From: an uncultured Pelagibacteraceae bacterium
GTDB lineage: Bacteria; Pseudomonadota; Alphaproteobacteria; Pelagibacterales; Pelagibacteraceae
DNA length: 64,000 nucleotides
Assembly (NCBI GenBank): GCA_902590505.1
Contig: CACIWZ010000003.1
Span: 62,001 to 126,000 of the forward strand
Reading direction: 5' to 3'
A model generated the notes under the pieces. The model did no database searches, was not told the origin of the DNA, and was given only the letters and a program-made list of their open reading frames with translations. Numbering within the stretch: the first letter of the stretch is position 1; the number at the start of each line of letters is the position of its first letter. The position numbers and the translations under genes are program-made. This document shows positions 49,161 through 59,065 of this stretch, piece by piece.

Positions 49161-50480
49161 ATGTTAAATTTTATTAAAAAAGTATTTTCACCAAGTTTTT
49201 TATTTTTTTCAATATTTTTATTGATATACACTTTTTATAAATCTGAAATAGTATGGAGTGGAAATAAAATTGATTATTATAAATTTTATTACATTCTATC
49301 AATTTTATTGATAGTGATAGCGATTATCTCTTTTTTTCTAAATGAAAAAATTAAATCTTTGCTTATCAAAATCATACTTTTTTTAATTTTTTTTGTCTAT
49401 TTAATAGAATTTTATATAATTTCTTATGATGGCTTTGCAAGAACACTTACTTACTATTTAAAAGAAGGTAAAAGTTATGAGGCCATAAGTATTATGGATA
49501 AATATAATAATTTGAAGCAAAAAGATAGTCAGGTTAAGTTAATTATTCGTCCACAATCACATTTAAAAAATACTGAAAAAAAACTGTTACCTTTATCTGG
49601 AATATCAAACTCACAAACTATACATTGTAACGAAAATGGATATTATTCAATTTACCAAAGTGATCGATATGGATTTAATAATCCAGATAGTGAGTGGGAT
49701 CAAAAAGAAATAGAATATCTGACGTTAGGAGACTCTTTTGTTCAGGGATCGTGTGTAAATAGACCAAATGATATTACATCTGTTTTGAGAACTCTATCAA
49801 ATAAATCTGCTTTGAATTTAGGATATGGTCTCAATGGACCTTTGCTACAATACGCTGGTCTAAGAGAATACTTAAGTAAAAACGTAAAGAACGTATTATG
49901 GTTTTATTATGAGGGTGATGATTTATTTAATTTAGAGATTTCATTAAAAAGTAAAATTTTAAATAAATATATAAATGATTTAAATTATTCACAAAATCTA
50001 AAAAAACTTCAGCCAGCAATAGATAATTTAAATGAGCTAAACATGAGTATTAAATTAAAAAATAATGAAAAATATGACTCTGAAATATCAAAGTCTAAAA
50101 TAACTAATTTTATAAAACTATATAGCTCTAGATCAAAATTTTTCTCAAAGTCAGATGATAAAGTTCTAAATAAAACGGAATTTAGTAAAATTCTTGCTTT
50201 AGCTAAAAACTTAGCATTAAAAAATAATTCTAAATTTTACTTTGTATATTTACCTGAATATAGTCGTTACAAAGATAATTATGACAATACAAATTATCGT
50301 GAAGTTAAAAAAATAGTAAAACAATTACAAATACCTTTTATTGATATACATACTGAGGTATTTGAAAAAGAGGAAAATCCACTTAATCTCTTTCCCTTCA
50401 AATTAAAAGGACATTATAATATTGAAGGATATAAGAAAATTGGAGTTAAAATAAATGAAATTACTAATATGTTAAATTAA
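49161..50480 (+). CDS. Membrane-anchored SGNH-hydrolase-like protein, copy 2
   Basis: N-terminal TM helices; LTLGDSFVQGSCV; shares near-identical nucleotide blocks with copy 1. Confidence 0.65.
   Translation: MLNFIKKVFSPSFLFFSIFLLIYTFYKSEIVWSGNKIDYYKFYYILSILLIVIAIISFFLNEKIKSLLIKIILFLIFFVYLIEFYIISYDGFARTLTYYLKEGKSYEAISIMDKYNNLKQKDSQVKLIIRPQSHLKNTEKKLLPLSGISNSQTIHCNENGYYSIYQSDRYGFNNPDSEWDQKEIEYLTLGDSFVQGSCVNRPNDITSVLRTLSNKSALNLGYGLNGPLLQYAGLREYLSKNVKNVLWFYYEGDDLFNLEISLKSKILNKYINDLNYSQNLKKLQPAIDNLNELNMSIKLKNNEKYDSEISKSKITNFIKLYSSRSKFFSKSDDKVLNKTEFSKILALAKNLALKNNSKFYFVYLPEYSRYKDNYDNTNYREVKKIVKQLQIPFIDIHTEVFEKEENPLNLFPFKLKGHYNIEGYKKIGVKINEITNMLN
50191..50406 (+). repeat. 216-bp block identical by eye to 48870-49085
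   Basis: Direct comparison, constant offset 1321. Confidence 0.92.
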
Positions 50481-50595
50481 TAAAAAAATACCAATAAAAC
50501 AGTGGCTTCACAGACTCAAAATAATTCTGTAAAATAAAACCATGCTAATGCTTAAAACACTTGCTATATCCTCCTGAAACTTTTGCTCACGCGTA

Positions 50596-50685
50596 GGAGA
50601 GGTGGCCGAGTGGTTGAAGGCGCACGCTTGGAAAGCGTGTAAACGGGAAACCGTTTCGAGGGTTCGAATCCCTCTCTCTCCGCCA
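50596..50685 (+). tRNA. tRNA-Ser(GGA)
   Basis: Acceptor GGAGAGG/TCTCTCC, anticodon loop TTGGAAA, long variable arm, T loop GTTCGAATC, encoded CCA. Confidence 0.96.
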
Positions 50686-50795
50686 TTTTCTATCCACACT
50701 CAACTAAAAAGAGTCTTAAGTTAAGAAAGAGAATCAAATAAACTATGTCTAAGGGCAGTGGAGGGAGACTGAAGCTGCCTTTGCATTTTAAAAAT

Positions 50796-51911
50796 CTAAA
50801 TTTTCTCAGCTTTAACAACAATGTTCATTACCTTCATAGAAGGATCGTAAGCATCTGCTAAAACATTCACTTTTTTAAAACCCACCATCTTCAACAAATA
50901 AACTAAACTTTTTGATGAATGTCTTACAAAACCATCTTCCTCGATTTTAGCATTCAAATATTTATCGTTTTTAATTCCTTGAGTTTCTAGAATTAAAGTT
51001 TCATTGGTAACTTTATATAAATTTTCTAGAGCTAAGTAAGGATTTTTTAAATGGTAAAGAACTCCAAAACAAAAAACAAAATCAAATTTTTCATTTGATA
51101 AATTATATATATTCTCATACTCAAACTTAAAATTTTTTTTATTTTGTAAAGAGTATTCTTTAATAAGAAATTCTTGAGTATTAAGTATGTCGTCTCTTTT
51201 TCTGGTCGTTATTTCTTCAGGACGAGAATGCTCAGGAAAAAAGTCATATTCTTTAGCTTCATCAATATTTAGGCCTTTTGCAAAATTTGCCCCTTTAATT
51301 AATGCATTGAAAACTGAGTATCCTTCTTCTGATCCAATGTCCAAAAAAGTTTTTCCAGTCAGATTTGGTATAAAATTTAATCTATTTTTTACATCGCCTC
51401 CGTCCCCAATAGTTTTACCACCAGAGGGTAAAATAAAAGTTCCATTAAAAACATAAGATCTATGCGCAGATCCAATATTACTGACTTTAAAATTTTTTTT
51501 AGTATAAAAGAATCGATGTGGATAATTTTTTATTGGGAATTTCTTAATATAATTTTCTAAAAAATCTATTGAAACTATTTCTGTATAATAGGTGTCATTC
51601 CCATCGTAAGCAACATCACACTTTTCATTTTTTATAAGAAGTAATAATTCTTCTAATTTTTTTACAGGATAATCTTTGATTGATTTATTATGCGATATTA
51701 GAAAATAATCGTAATTTATTTTAAGATTATTAAAATTAGATAAATTTAATCTTAAAACTTTGGCTTTTAGAATTTGATCAGACGAGAAGTCTAATTTAAT
51801 AGGTATAAAAAATACTCCAAAACTATAATTATAATATATTTTTCTTAAGGTTTTATTTATAAATGGAAAATATGAAATTATCTTTTTTATAAATAAAAAT
51901 TTGTTGTTCAT
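50796..51911 (-). CDS. SAM-dependent methyltransferase
   Basis: KTFLDIGSEEGYSVFNALIKGA and FDFVFCFGVLYHLKNPYLALENL. Confidence 0.82.
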   Translation of the reverse strand: MNNKFLFIKKIISYFPFINKTLRKIYYNYSFGVFFIPIKLDFSSDQILKAKVLRLNLSNFNNLKINYDYFLISHNKSIKDYPVKKLEELLLLIKNEKCDVAYDGNDTYYTEIVSIDFLENYIKKFPIKNYPHRFFYTKKNFKVSNIGSAHRSYVFNGTFILPSGGKTIGDGGDVKNRLNFIPNLTGKTFLDIGSEEGYSVFNALIKGANFAKGLNIDEAKEYDFFPEHSRPEEITTRKRDDILNTQEFLIKEYSLQNKKNFKFEYENIYNLSNEKFDFVFCFGVLYHLKNPYLALENLYKVTNETLILETQGIKNDKYLNAKIEEDGFVRHSSKSLVYLLKMVGFKKVNVLADAYDPSMKVMNIVVKAEKI

Positions 51912-52648
51912 ATTCTTTTGATGCCAATTACATTAAGATTAGCCGTTTTTTTTATTTTGTGAATTGTTTTATTTATATCCATAATAACAGTTTTTTTTAG
52001 TGGTCCATATGCATGAATTAGTTTCTTATCTGAAAGAGCTAATGCAACATGTCCTTTCCAAAAAATTATGTCATTTCTTCTTATATCCTCTAATTTTATA
52101 TTTTTCTTAAAAAATTTGACTTGGTCTTTTGCGTCCCTAGGACAAAATTTATTATTAAAATTAAAGAAAACTTGAATTAGTCCTGAGCAATCTATTCCTT
52201 TATAAGATTTTCCACCCCACTTATATTTTATATTTTTAAAGATAGATATTTTTCTAAAGATATTTTTCTCTTTATAATAAATAGGTTTGACATCTTTCTT
52301 ACTAATCCACCCTTTTGAAAATTTAAAAAACATTTTTTTACTGTCTAGTACCTTTATTTTTGAACCAAATGGTATTTTGTTTATTTTCATTTTTTTGTTC
52401 GGAAATTTGTATACGTTAGACTTTAAAATACTTACTTTATGTGTTGATTTTAACAATTTAGGAAAATTATTATTCTTTATATAGCCTTTATATCCATCTT
52501 CTTTGATTTTTATTTTAAGCCATTTTCCACTTTTTTTTAAGATTGAAAAGCTGTTTCCGTAAAGCATCTGAGTGACCACTTCTGATTTAATTGAAGGTTT
52601 TTTGTGAAGATTGATAATGACAAAATTATTTGTAAATTGTTTAGTCAT
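51908..52648 (-). CDS. SH3-domain plus NlpC/P60 peptidase
   Basis: YKWGGKSYKGIDCSGLIQVFFNF catalytic Cys, RRNDIIFWKGHVALALSDKKLIHAYG catalytic His. Confidence 0.9.
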   Translation of the reverse strand: MTKQFTNNFVIINLHKKPSIKSEVVTQMLYGNSFSILKKSGKWLKIKIKEDGYKGYIKNNNFPKLLKSTHKVSILKSNVYKFPNKKMKINKIPFGSKIKVLDSKKMFFKFSKGWISKKDVKPIYYKEKNIFRKISIFKNIKYKWGGKSYKGIDCSGLIQVFFNFNNKFCPRDAKDQVKFFKKNIKLEDIRRNDIIFWKGHVALALSDKKLIHAYGPLKKTVIMDINKTIHKIKKTANLNVIGIKRI

Positions 52649-54014
52649 TAAGCTTTAGCTTATCTTTGATCATATAAAGAAATATAAGAGAAGGTATTAC
52701 CATTATTGCAGTAATAATAAAAAATATTCCCCAATCTCCATTTAGCCAGTCAACTAATGCTCCTGATGAAGCTGCTAAAGTAGTTCTACCTGCGGTCCCA
52801 ATTGAGGCAAGAAGAGCATATTGAGTTGCAGTATAAGTTCTATCCACGAGCATAGAAATAAAAGCAACAAATGCAACTGTAGCAAAAGCTGCAGCCATAT
52901 CATCAAATATAACTGCGATAGCAAATAATAACTCAGACTTTCCTGACCAAGCTAGTAGCGAAAATAATAGATTTGTAGAAGCCATCATTATTCCAGAAAC
53001 AAACATTGCTTTTATAACACCTGAACGGATCGCAAATAACCCACCCAGTAATGTGAAAATTACAGTTGTTAACCAACCAAGTCCTTTAGAATATAAAGCG
53101 ATATCTGACTTGGTAAACCCTATTTCTTTATAAAAGATAACAGACATTCTACCCAAGAAAGCCTCACCTATTTTAAATAAAAAAACAAATCCTAAAATTG
53201 CTATGGCTATATTAAAGCCATTTTTCTTAAAGAAACTTATCACTGGACCAATTACGGTTCCTGTTAACCATGCAATAACTTTTGTGAATACATTAGAAGA
53301 ACCTAATTTACTCTCAATCATCCTATCAGTCCTCATTTGGTTTTCGGCTCTATTCACTTGCCGAGTCTCATTTACAAACATAAGACCAATATTGCATCCG
53401 ATTATTAGCACTCCCAAAACTAAAAAAGTTATTTGCCAATAATTTTCAAAACCTGCTTGTTGAAAAAACTCAGCTGAATTCAGAGCTACAACTCCACCTA
53501 ATTTATAACCAGTCCACCAACCAACTACTGACATTGCAGCGCCAGCTTGCATTGATTTACCTTCATTTTCACCAATTTGTTCAATTCTTAATGCATCTAC
53601 AGTGATATCTTGTGTTGCTGATGCTATTGCAATGATAAGCCCAATACTGATTACTAAAGCTAAATTTGCAGATGGATTTATTAAACTCCAAAAAATTAAA
53701 CAAATTAAAATTAAGGTTTGCATAGTGATTATCCAACCACGTCTATGGCCCACTTTATCTGTTAACCAAGGAATTTTAATTCTATCAACTAGTGGAGCCC
53801 AAAGATAATTAAAAGCGTATACAGCAAAAATTAAACCAGCCCATCCAATAGTACTTCTACTTAAACCGTCCTCTTTCAACCATAAGCTTAAACTACTTCC
53901 AATTATTACCCATGGAAAACCACTAATTGCTCCAAGCAATAATATTTTTATCATTCTCTGATCAAAATAAATTTTGAAAGCTTCAGTAATAGATTGTTTT
54001 TTATAAATTTCCAT
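52641..54014 (-). CDS. MFS transporter, AmpG-like permease
   Basis: LLGAISGFPWVIIGSSLSLWLKEDGLSRSTIGWAGLI, ATQDITVDALRIE. Confidence 0.85.
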   Translation of the reverse strand: MEIYKKQSITEAFKIYFDQRMIKILLLGAISGFPWVIIGSSLSLWLKEDGLSRSTIGWAGLIFAVYAFNYLWAPLVDRIKIPWLTDKVGHRRGWIITMQTLILICLIFWSLINPSANLALVISIGLIIAIASATQDITVDALRIEQIGENEGKSMQAGAAMSVVGWWTGYKLGGVVALNSAEFFQQAGFENYWQITFLVLGVLIIGCNIGLMFVNETRQVNRAENQMRTDRMIESKLGSSNVFTKVIAWLTGTVIGPVISFFKKNGFNIAIAILGFVFLFKIGEAFLGRMSVIFYKEIGFTKSDIALYSKGLGWLTTVIFTLLGGLFAIRSGVIKAMFVSGIMMASTNLLFSLLAWSGKSELLFAIAVIFDDMAAAFATVAFVAFISMLVDRTYTATQYALLASIGTAGRTTLAASSGALVDWLNGDWGIFFIITAIMVIPSLIFLYMIKDKLKLND

Positions 54015-54017
54015 TAT

Positions 54018-55466
54018 TTAATTTCTCCAAAAAGAAGGAAAGAATAAAACTAGTACCGCAAAGAGTTCTAGTCTACCTAATAACATTCCAGCTGACAAAA
54101 TCCATTTGGAAATATCTGGTATATCCTTATAATTTCCGTTTGGACCTATAATATCCCCTAGCCCGGGCCCAACATTTGAAATTGAACTTGCTGCACCAGA
54201 AATAGATGTAATAAAATCTAAACCGCTTATAGAGAGCAGCATAGCTATTATCAAAAAAATAAACAAAAAGGTGAAGATAAAGATTATGACTGAATTGATA
54301 AAGTTGTCAGATATTTTTTGATTATTATATTTTGTTATAATTACACTATTAGGAGAGATAAGTTTCTTAATTTGGTTTTTTAAAAAAATTAATAACATCT
54401 GCAATCTAAAAATTTTTATTCCGCATGCCGTAGAGCCTGCACAACCACCGATGAACATTAACAATAAGAAAAATACTAAAGAAAATTTTCCCCACAATCC
54501 GAAATCATCCGTGACATAACCTGTTCCTGATAATATTGAAATCACATTAAAAGAAGAAATTCTTATTTTATCAAATACACTACTTTCATAATTAATAGAT
54601 AAAAGATAAAGAAACATTATTATTATCGAACTAATAAGTAAATAAATTAAACCTTTTATTTGTACATCCTGAAAAAAAACTTTTTTGTTTCCTCTGGCAA
54701 ATTTTAAATAAGATATGAAAGGTATACTTCCTAGAATAATAAAAATGCTCGCTATTATTTCAATATTTGGGTTTTGAAAAAAACCTATAGAGTCATTATG
54801 CGTTGAAAAACCACCGGTAGCAATAGTTGTCATTGCATGACTCAGACTATCAAAAATTGTCATTCCGAAGATCCAATAAAAAAATCCGCACAATAGCGTG
54901 AGAATAATATAGACAGATATTATAATTGCAGCGACTTCAATTGTTCTAGGTAAAATTTTTTCAGTGCTATCAGGCCCTTCCATCTTAAACAATTGCATCC
55001 CACCGACTTTTAATAAAGGTAAAATAGTTATAGCCATGACTACTATTCCAATACCACCTAGCCATTGCATAATTGCTCTCCACAACAAAATACTTTTTGG
55101 ACTATTGTCTAGATCAGAAATTATTGTTGCGCCAGTGGTAGTAATGCCTGACATACTCTCGAAAAATGCTTCACTAAAACTAAAATTTTGAGTAGACAGT
55201 AAAAACGGCAAACTTCCAAATAGCGCAACCATAATCCACGCCAATGACGAAAATAGAAAAGTTTGTCTTAAATTTAATTTAAATTCTTTTTCTAGATTAG
55301 CTAGGATAAATAAAATACCAATGAAAATTGTAACAAATGACGAAGAAATAAAGCTATGACTACCTTCTTCAAAAATTATTTGCAAAGTATAAGGAGCCAA
55401 CATGGAAGCCCCTAAAACTATTAATAATATACCGATTAAAAAAAAGACTGTTTTGTTTGTGGACAT
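54018..55466 (-). CDS. trkH: TrkH family potassium uptake protein
   Basis: ESMSGITTTGATI, WLGGIGIVVMAITILPLLKVGGMQLF, TIATGGFSTHNDSIG. Confidence 0.92.
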   Translation of the reverse strand: MSTNKTVFFLIGILLIVLGASMLAPYTLQIIFEEGSHSFISSSFVTIFIGILFILANLEKEFKLNLRQTFLFSSLAWIMVALFGSLPFLLSTQNFSFSEAFFESMSGITTTGATIISDLDNSPKSILLWRAIMQWLGGIGIVVMAITILPLLKVGGMQLFKMEGPDSTEKILPRTIEVAAIIISVYIILTLLCGFFYWIFGMTIFDSLSHAMTTIATGGFSTHNDSIGFFQNPNIEIIASIFIILGSIPFISYLKFARGNKKVFFQDVQIKGLIYLLISSIIIMFLYLLSINYESSVFDKIRISSFNVISILSGTGYVTDDFGLWGKFSLVFFLLLMFIGGCAGSTACGIKIFRLQMLLIFLKNQIKKLISPNSVIITKYNNQKISDNFINSVIIFIFTFLFIFLIIAMLLSISGLDFITSISGAASSISNVGPGLGDIIGPNGNYKDIPDISKWILSAGMLLGRLELFAVLVLFFPSFWRN

Positions 55467-55559
55467 AAAAATTGAGATTATTTAAATAGTTTTAAAATTC
55501 AACTTAATATCATGCTATTATAACTGTATTTTGCGTATAAAATTTAATAAACCATAATA

Positions 55560-57122
55560 ATGCTTGATAATAACTTAATTCAATCAACTTCATCTTGGCC
55601 TTTTGTTGAAGTGAGAAAACTATTGAAGGATAGAAAAGACATTATAAAAAAAAATAATAAGATTACATTTCAAACAGGATACGGCCCAAGTGGGCTTCCT
55701 CACATTGGGACTTTTGGAGAAGTAGCAAGAACTACAATGATGATTAATGCGCTTAATCATATTCAAGATATAAAGCATGAGCTTATTACTTTTTCTGATG
55801 ATATGGATGGATTAAGAAAAGTCCCAGAAAATATTCCTAATGATGAGTTATTGAGAAAAAATTTAGGAAAACCCTTAACCTCGATTCCTGATCCTTTTAA
55901 AAAGTACAAAAGTTTTGGAGAGCACAACAATGAAATGCTAAAAGAATTTCTCAAAAACTTTAAATTTAAATTTAATTTTAAAAGCTCAACTGAAAATTAC
56001 CAAAAAGGAGTTTTCAATAATTCATTAATGCGAGTTTTAGAAAAATACGAGGAAATAATGAATATTATTTTACCAACTTTGAGACAAGAGAGACGAAAGA
56101 CTTATTGTCCCTTTTTACCTATTTGTCCAAAAACAGGCAAAGTTCTTGAGATACCTTTAATTAGTAAAGATTTAAAAAGTGGAAAAGTTATATTTGAAAA
56201 TGAAGGTAACAAATTTGAGACAAATATTTTAGATGGAAATTGTAAACTTCAATGGAAAGTAGATTGGGCAATGCGGTGGTTTACCTTTGATGTAGATTTT
56301 GAAATGTACGGAAAAGATTTAACTGAAAGCGCTATACTATCAAGTAAGATTTGTAGAACTCTTGGAAAAACCCCACCAAATGGCTTTGCTTACGAATTGT
56401 TTTTAGATGAAAATGGAGAAAAAATTTCTAAGTCGAAAGGTAATGGTATCTCAATAGAGCAATGGTTGAGATATGCTTCTCCCGAAAGTCTAGCTTTATA
56501 CATGTATCCAAATCCGAAAAGAGCTAAGAAACTATATTCTGAAGTCGTACCCAAAACTGTTGATGATTATCTTTTAAACATAGAGAAATATTCGTCTCAA
56601 GAAACAAAGGACAAAATAATAAATCCTGTATGGCACGTTCATAATGGTAAGCCGCCGCAAGAAAAAATTGTTATGCCTTTTTCAATGTTATTAAATTTAG
56701 TTGGCTCTAGTAATGCTGACACAAAGGAAGTGCTTTGGAAATTTATAAATAGGTTTCACAAAGAAATTAATCCTAAGGATCATAAAATTTTAAATCAACT
56801 CACTGAATATGCAATTAATTATTTTAAAGATAAAGTTGAACCTAATAAAAAATATAAAAAACCAAACAGCAGTGAAAAAAAAGCTTTAGAAAATTTAGTG
56901 AGAAAACTAAAGCAACTAGACCAATCGTTAAAGCCAGAAGAAATCCAAACCCAAGTTTATACGGTTGGAAAAGAAAATGGGTATAAAAAAAATTTGAGAG
57001 AATGGTTTAAACTTATTTATGAAGTTGTTTTTGGGGAAGAAAATGGACCAAGAATGGGATTTTTTATTAGTTTTTTTGGACTTAAACAAACAATTGATCT
57101 AATTAATGATAAAATAAAATAA
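55560..57122 (+). CDS. lysS: Class I lysyl-tRNA synthetase
   Basis: TGYGPSGLPHIGTFGEVARTTM (HIGH-like) and EKISKSKGNGISIEQWL (KMSKS-like); class I fold signature. Confidence 0.92.
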   Translation: MLDNNLIQSTSSWPFVEVRKLLKDRKDIIKKNNKITFQTGYGPSGLPHIGTFGEVARTTMMINALNHIQDIKHELITFSDDMDGLRKVPENIPNDELLRKNLGKPLTSIPDPFKKYKSFGEHNNEMLKEFLKNFKFKFNFKSSTENYQKGVFNNSLMRVLEKYEEIMNIILPTLRQERRKTYCPFLPICPKTGKVLEIPLISKDLKSGKVIFENEGNKFETNILDGNCKLQWKVDWAMRWFTFDVDFEMYGKDLTESAILSSKICRTLGKTPPNGFAYELFLDENGEKISKSKGNGISIEQWLRYASPESLALYMYPNPKRAKKLYSEVVPKTVDDYLLNIEKYSSQETKDKIINPVWHVHNGKPPQEKIVMPFSMLLNLVGSSNADTKEVLWKFINRFHKEINPKDHKILNQLTEYAINYFKDKVEPNKKYKKPNSSEKKALENLVRKLKQLDQSLKPEEIQTQVYTVGKENGYKKNLREWFKLIYEVVFGEENGPRMGFFISFFGLKQTIDLINDKIK

Positions 57123-58168
57123 TGTATTCAATATTTAAACCGTATATCTTTTCGTTAGATCCTGAAATTGCACATGATTTAGCAATTAAATCCTTGAAAT
57201 TTAATGTTTTACCTAAAAGTATTTTTAATGTGCAAGGCGAAGAACAATTAGAAACAAATTTATTAAATGAAAGAATTCCTAACCCGATTGGTCTTGCTGC
57301 TGGATTTGATAAGAGCGCAGAAGTCTATAACTCTTTATTTAAACTTGGATATGGATTTGTTGAAGTAGGGACTATAACTCCAAAAAGACAACTTGGTAAT
57401 TCAAAGCCAAGAGTTTTTAGATTGGAAAAAGATCGAGCCCTTATAAATCGTCTTGGCTTTAATAATCATGGTTCAGAAATTGTATCTAAAAGAATATCTG
57501 ATAACCTTCCAAGTGGTTTTTTAGGTATCAACATTGGTCCAAATAAAGATACTAAAAATAAAGATGAAGATTATTTTATATGTTTATCAAGACTTTCATC
57601 TTTTGCAGGGTATATAACAATAAATATATCTTCTCCTAATACCGAAGGTTTAAGAAATTTTCATGAAAAGAAAGCTCTAGAAAAACTTCTTCTTGGATTA
57701 AATAAAATTAAAAAAGATAAAAATATAGTTAAACCTTTAGTAGTAAAAATATCTCCAGATATAAAAGATAATGAAATTAGTATTATAATTGAATTAATTT
57801 TGAAACATAAAATTGAAGGTATAATTGTATCAAATACAACAGACTCTCACCGCGAAAAATTATCAGACATTCAGAAAAATGAAAAAGGAGGTTTGTCAGG
57901 CCAACCTCTAAAAGATCTTTCAACAAAGTTGATAAAAAAATTTTATAGAGAAACAAAAGGTAAAATTCAAATTATTGGAGTTGGAGGAGTTGACTCAGGT
58001 TATGCAGCCTTTGAAAAAATATGTGCTGGAGCTGATGCAGTCCAGTTATACACTGGTATGGTTTATAAAGGTCCAGGGATAGTAAAAGAGATGAAAAAAG
58101 AGTTAATTGCAATTTTAAAAAAAGAAAAATTGAAAAATATAAGTGAAGCAGTCGGAATTAATGCTTGA
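57122..58168 (+). CDS. pyrD: Dihydroorotate dehydrogenase (quinone)
   Basis: NPIGLAAGFDKSAEVYN, FVEVGTITPKRQLGNSKPRVFRL, GVGGVDSGYAAFEKICAGADAVQLYTG. Confidence 0.95.
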   Translation: MYSIFKPYIFSLDPEIAHDLAIKSLKFNVLPKSIFNVQGEEQLETNLLNERIPNPIGLAAGFDKSAEVYNSLFKLGYGFVEVGTITPKRQLGNSKPRVFRLEKDRALINRLGFNNHGSEIVSKRISDNLPSGFLGINIGPNKDTKNKDEDYFICLSRLSSFAGYITINISSPNTEGLRNFHEKKALEKLLLGLNKIKKDKNIVKPLVVKISPDIKDNEISIIIELILKHKIEGIIVSNTTDSHREKLSDIQKNEKGGLSGQPLKDLSTKLIKKFYRETKGKIQIIGVGGVDSGYAAFEKICAGADAVQLYTGMVYKGPGIVKEMKKELIAILKKEKLKNISEAVGINA

Positions 58169-58209
58169 CGGGTCGTAAGACTACTTTTATATAGCGTTAG
58201 GAAAATTTT

Positions 58210-58488
58210 ATGTCAAAAAGATGCGAGTTAACAGGAATATCACCTTTGAAAGGCCACAACGTAAGTCACGCAAAAAATAAAACTAAGAGAAGATTTTTGC
58301 CTAATCTAAAAAAAGTTATCTTCAGAAGTGATGTGCTGAAAAAAGATATAAAATTAAATGTTGCTAATGCAGCTTTGAGAACGGTTGATTTTAAAGGTGG
58401 ATTAGATAAATTTCTTAAGACTGCAAAAAACGCTAATTTGTCAAAGAAAGTAAAAAAAATCAAAGCCTCTATATCAGCAAAATTATAA
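58210..58488 (+). CDS. rpmB: 50S ribosomal protein L28
   Basis: MSKRCELTGISPLKGHNVSHAKNKTKRRFLPNL. Confidence 0.96.
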   Translation: MSKRCELTGISPLKGHNVSHAKNKTKRRFLPNLKKVIFRSDVLKKDIKLNVANAALRTVDFKGGLDKFLKTAKNANLSKKVKKIKASISAKL

Positions 58489-58489
58489 T

Positions 58490-59065
58490 ATGAATTTATA
58501 TTACAAACTGTCAATATTGATGGGAGTTGTAGTTGTAGTTTCTAATTATCTGGTCCAATTCCCTGTACAGCTGATGGGTTTGAACGAAATTTTAACATAT
58601 GGTGCTTTTAGTTATCCTGTTACATTTTTAATAACTGACTTAGCAAACCGTGCATATGGAAAAGCGGTAGCAAAAAAAGTTGTGTATGTAGGGTTTGTAA
58701 TTGGAATATTGCTTACGTTGTTTGTCTCAACTAATTTTGAAGATATAATTTCAATTAGAATTGCTATTGGATCAGGTGTAGCATTCTTTGTTGCACAAAA
58801 TTTAGATATTCAGATTTTTGATCAATTAAGGAAAAAAAGCTGGTTCGTAGCTCCACTATACTCATCTACTTTTGGATCATTAACGGATACTTTTTTATTT
58901 TTCTCAATATCATTTTATGCAACTGGAATTCCTTGGATAACATTAGCTCTAGGGGACCTGGCTGTTAAATTAATGATCACACTTGTAATGCTGATTCCTT
59001 TTAAATTTTTAATATTAAAAATTAGGGATTATACCGATACTTCTTCTTCTAAGTTTAAAGTTTAG
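58490..59065 (+). CDS. VUT family / queuosine precursor transporter-like protein
   Basis: [30 protein letters not shown]; multi-TM. Confidence 0.87.
   Translation: MNLYYKLSILMGVVVVVSNYLVQFPVQLMGLNEILTYGAFSYPVTFLITDLANRAYGKAVAKKVVYVGFVIGILLTLFVSTNFEDIISIRIAIGSGVAFFVAQNLDIQIFDQLRKKSWFVAPLYSSTFGSLTDTFLFFSISFYATGIPWITLALGDLAVKLMITLVMLIPFKFLILKIRDYTDTSSSKFKV

Noticed and set aside
50596-50685. tRNA-Ser as a genomic-island attachment site for the adjacent polysaccharide genes
   Set aside because: No integrase, no visible direct repeat of the tRNA 3' end and no other mobile-element genes.
50508-50699. ORF-track protein [30 protein letters not shown]...
   Set aside because: It is the antisense translation of tRNA-Ser, a well-known spurious ORF type.
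50714-50726. TCTTAAGTTAAGA inverted repeat
   Set aside because: Short, AT-rich and plausible by chance; not a stable hairpin.
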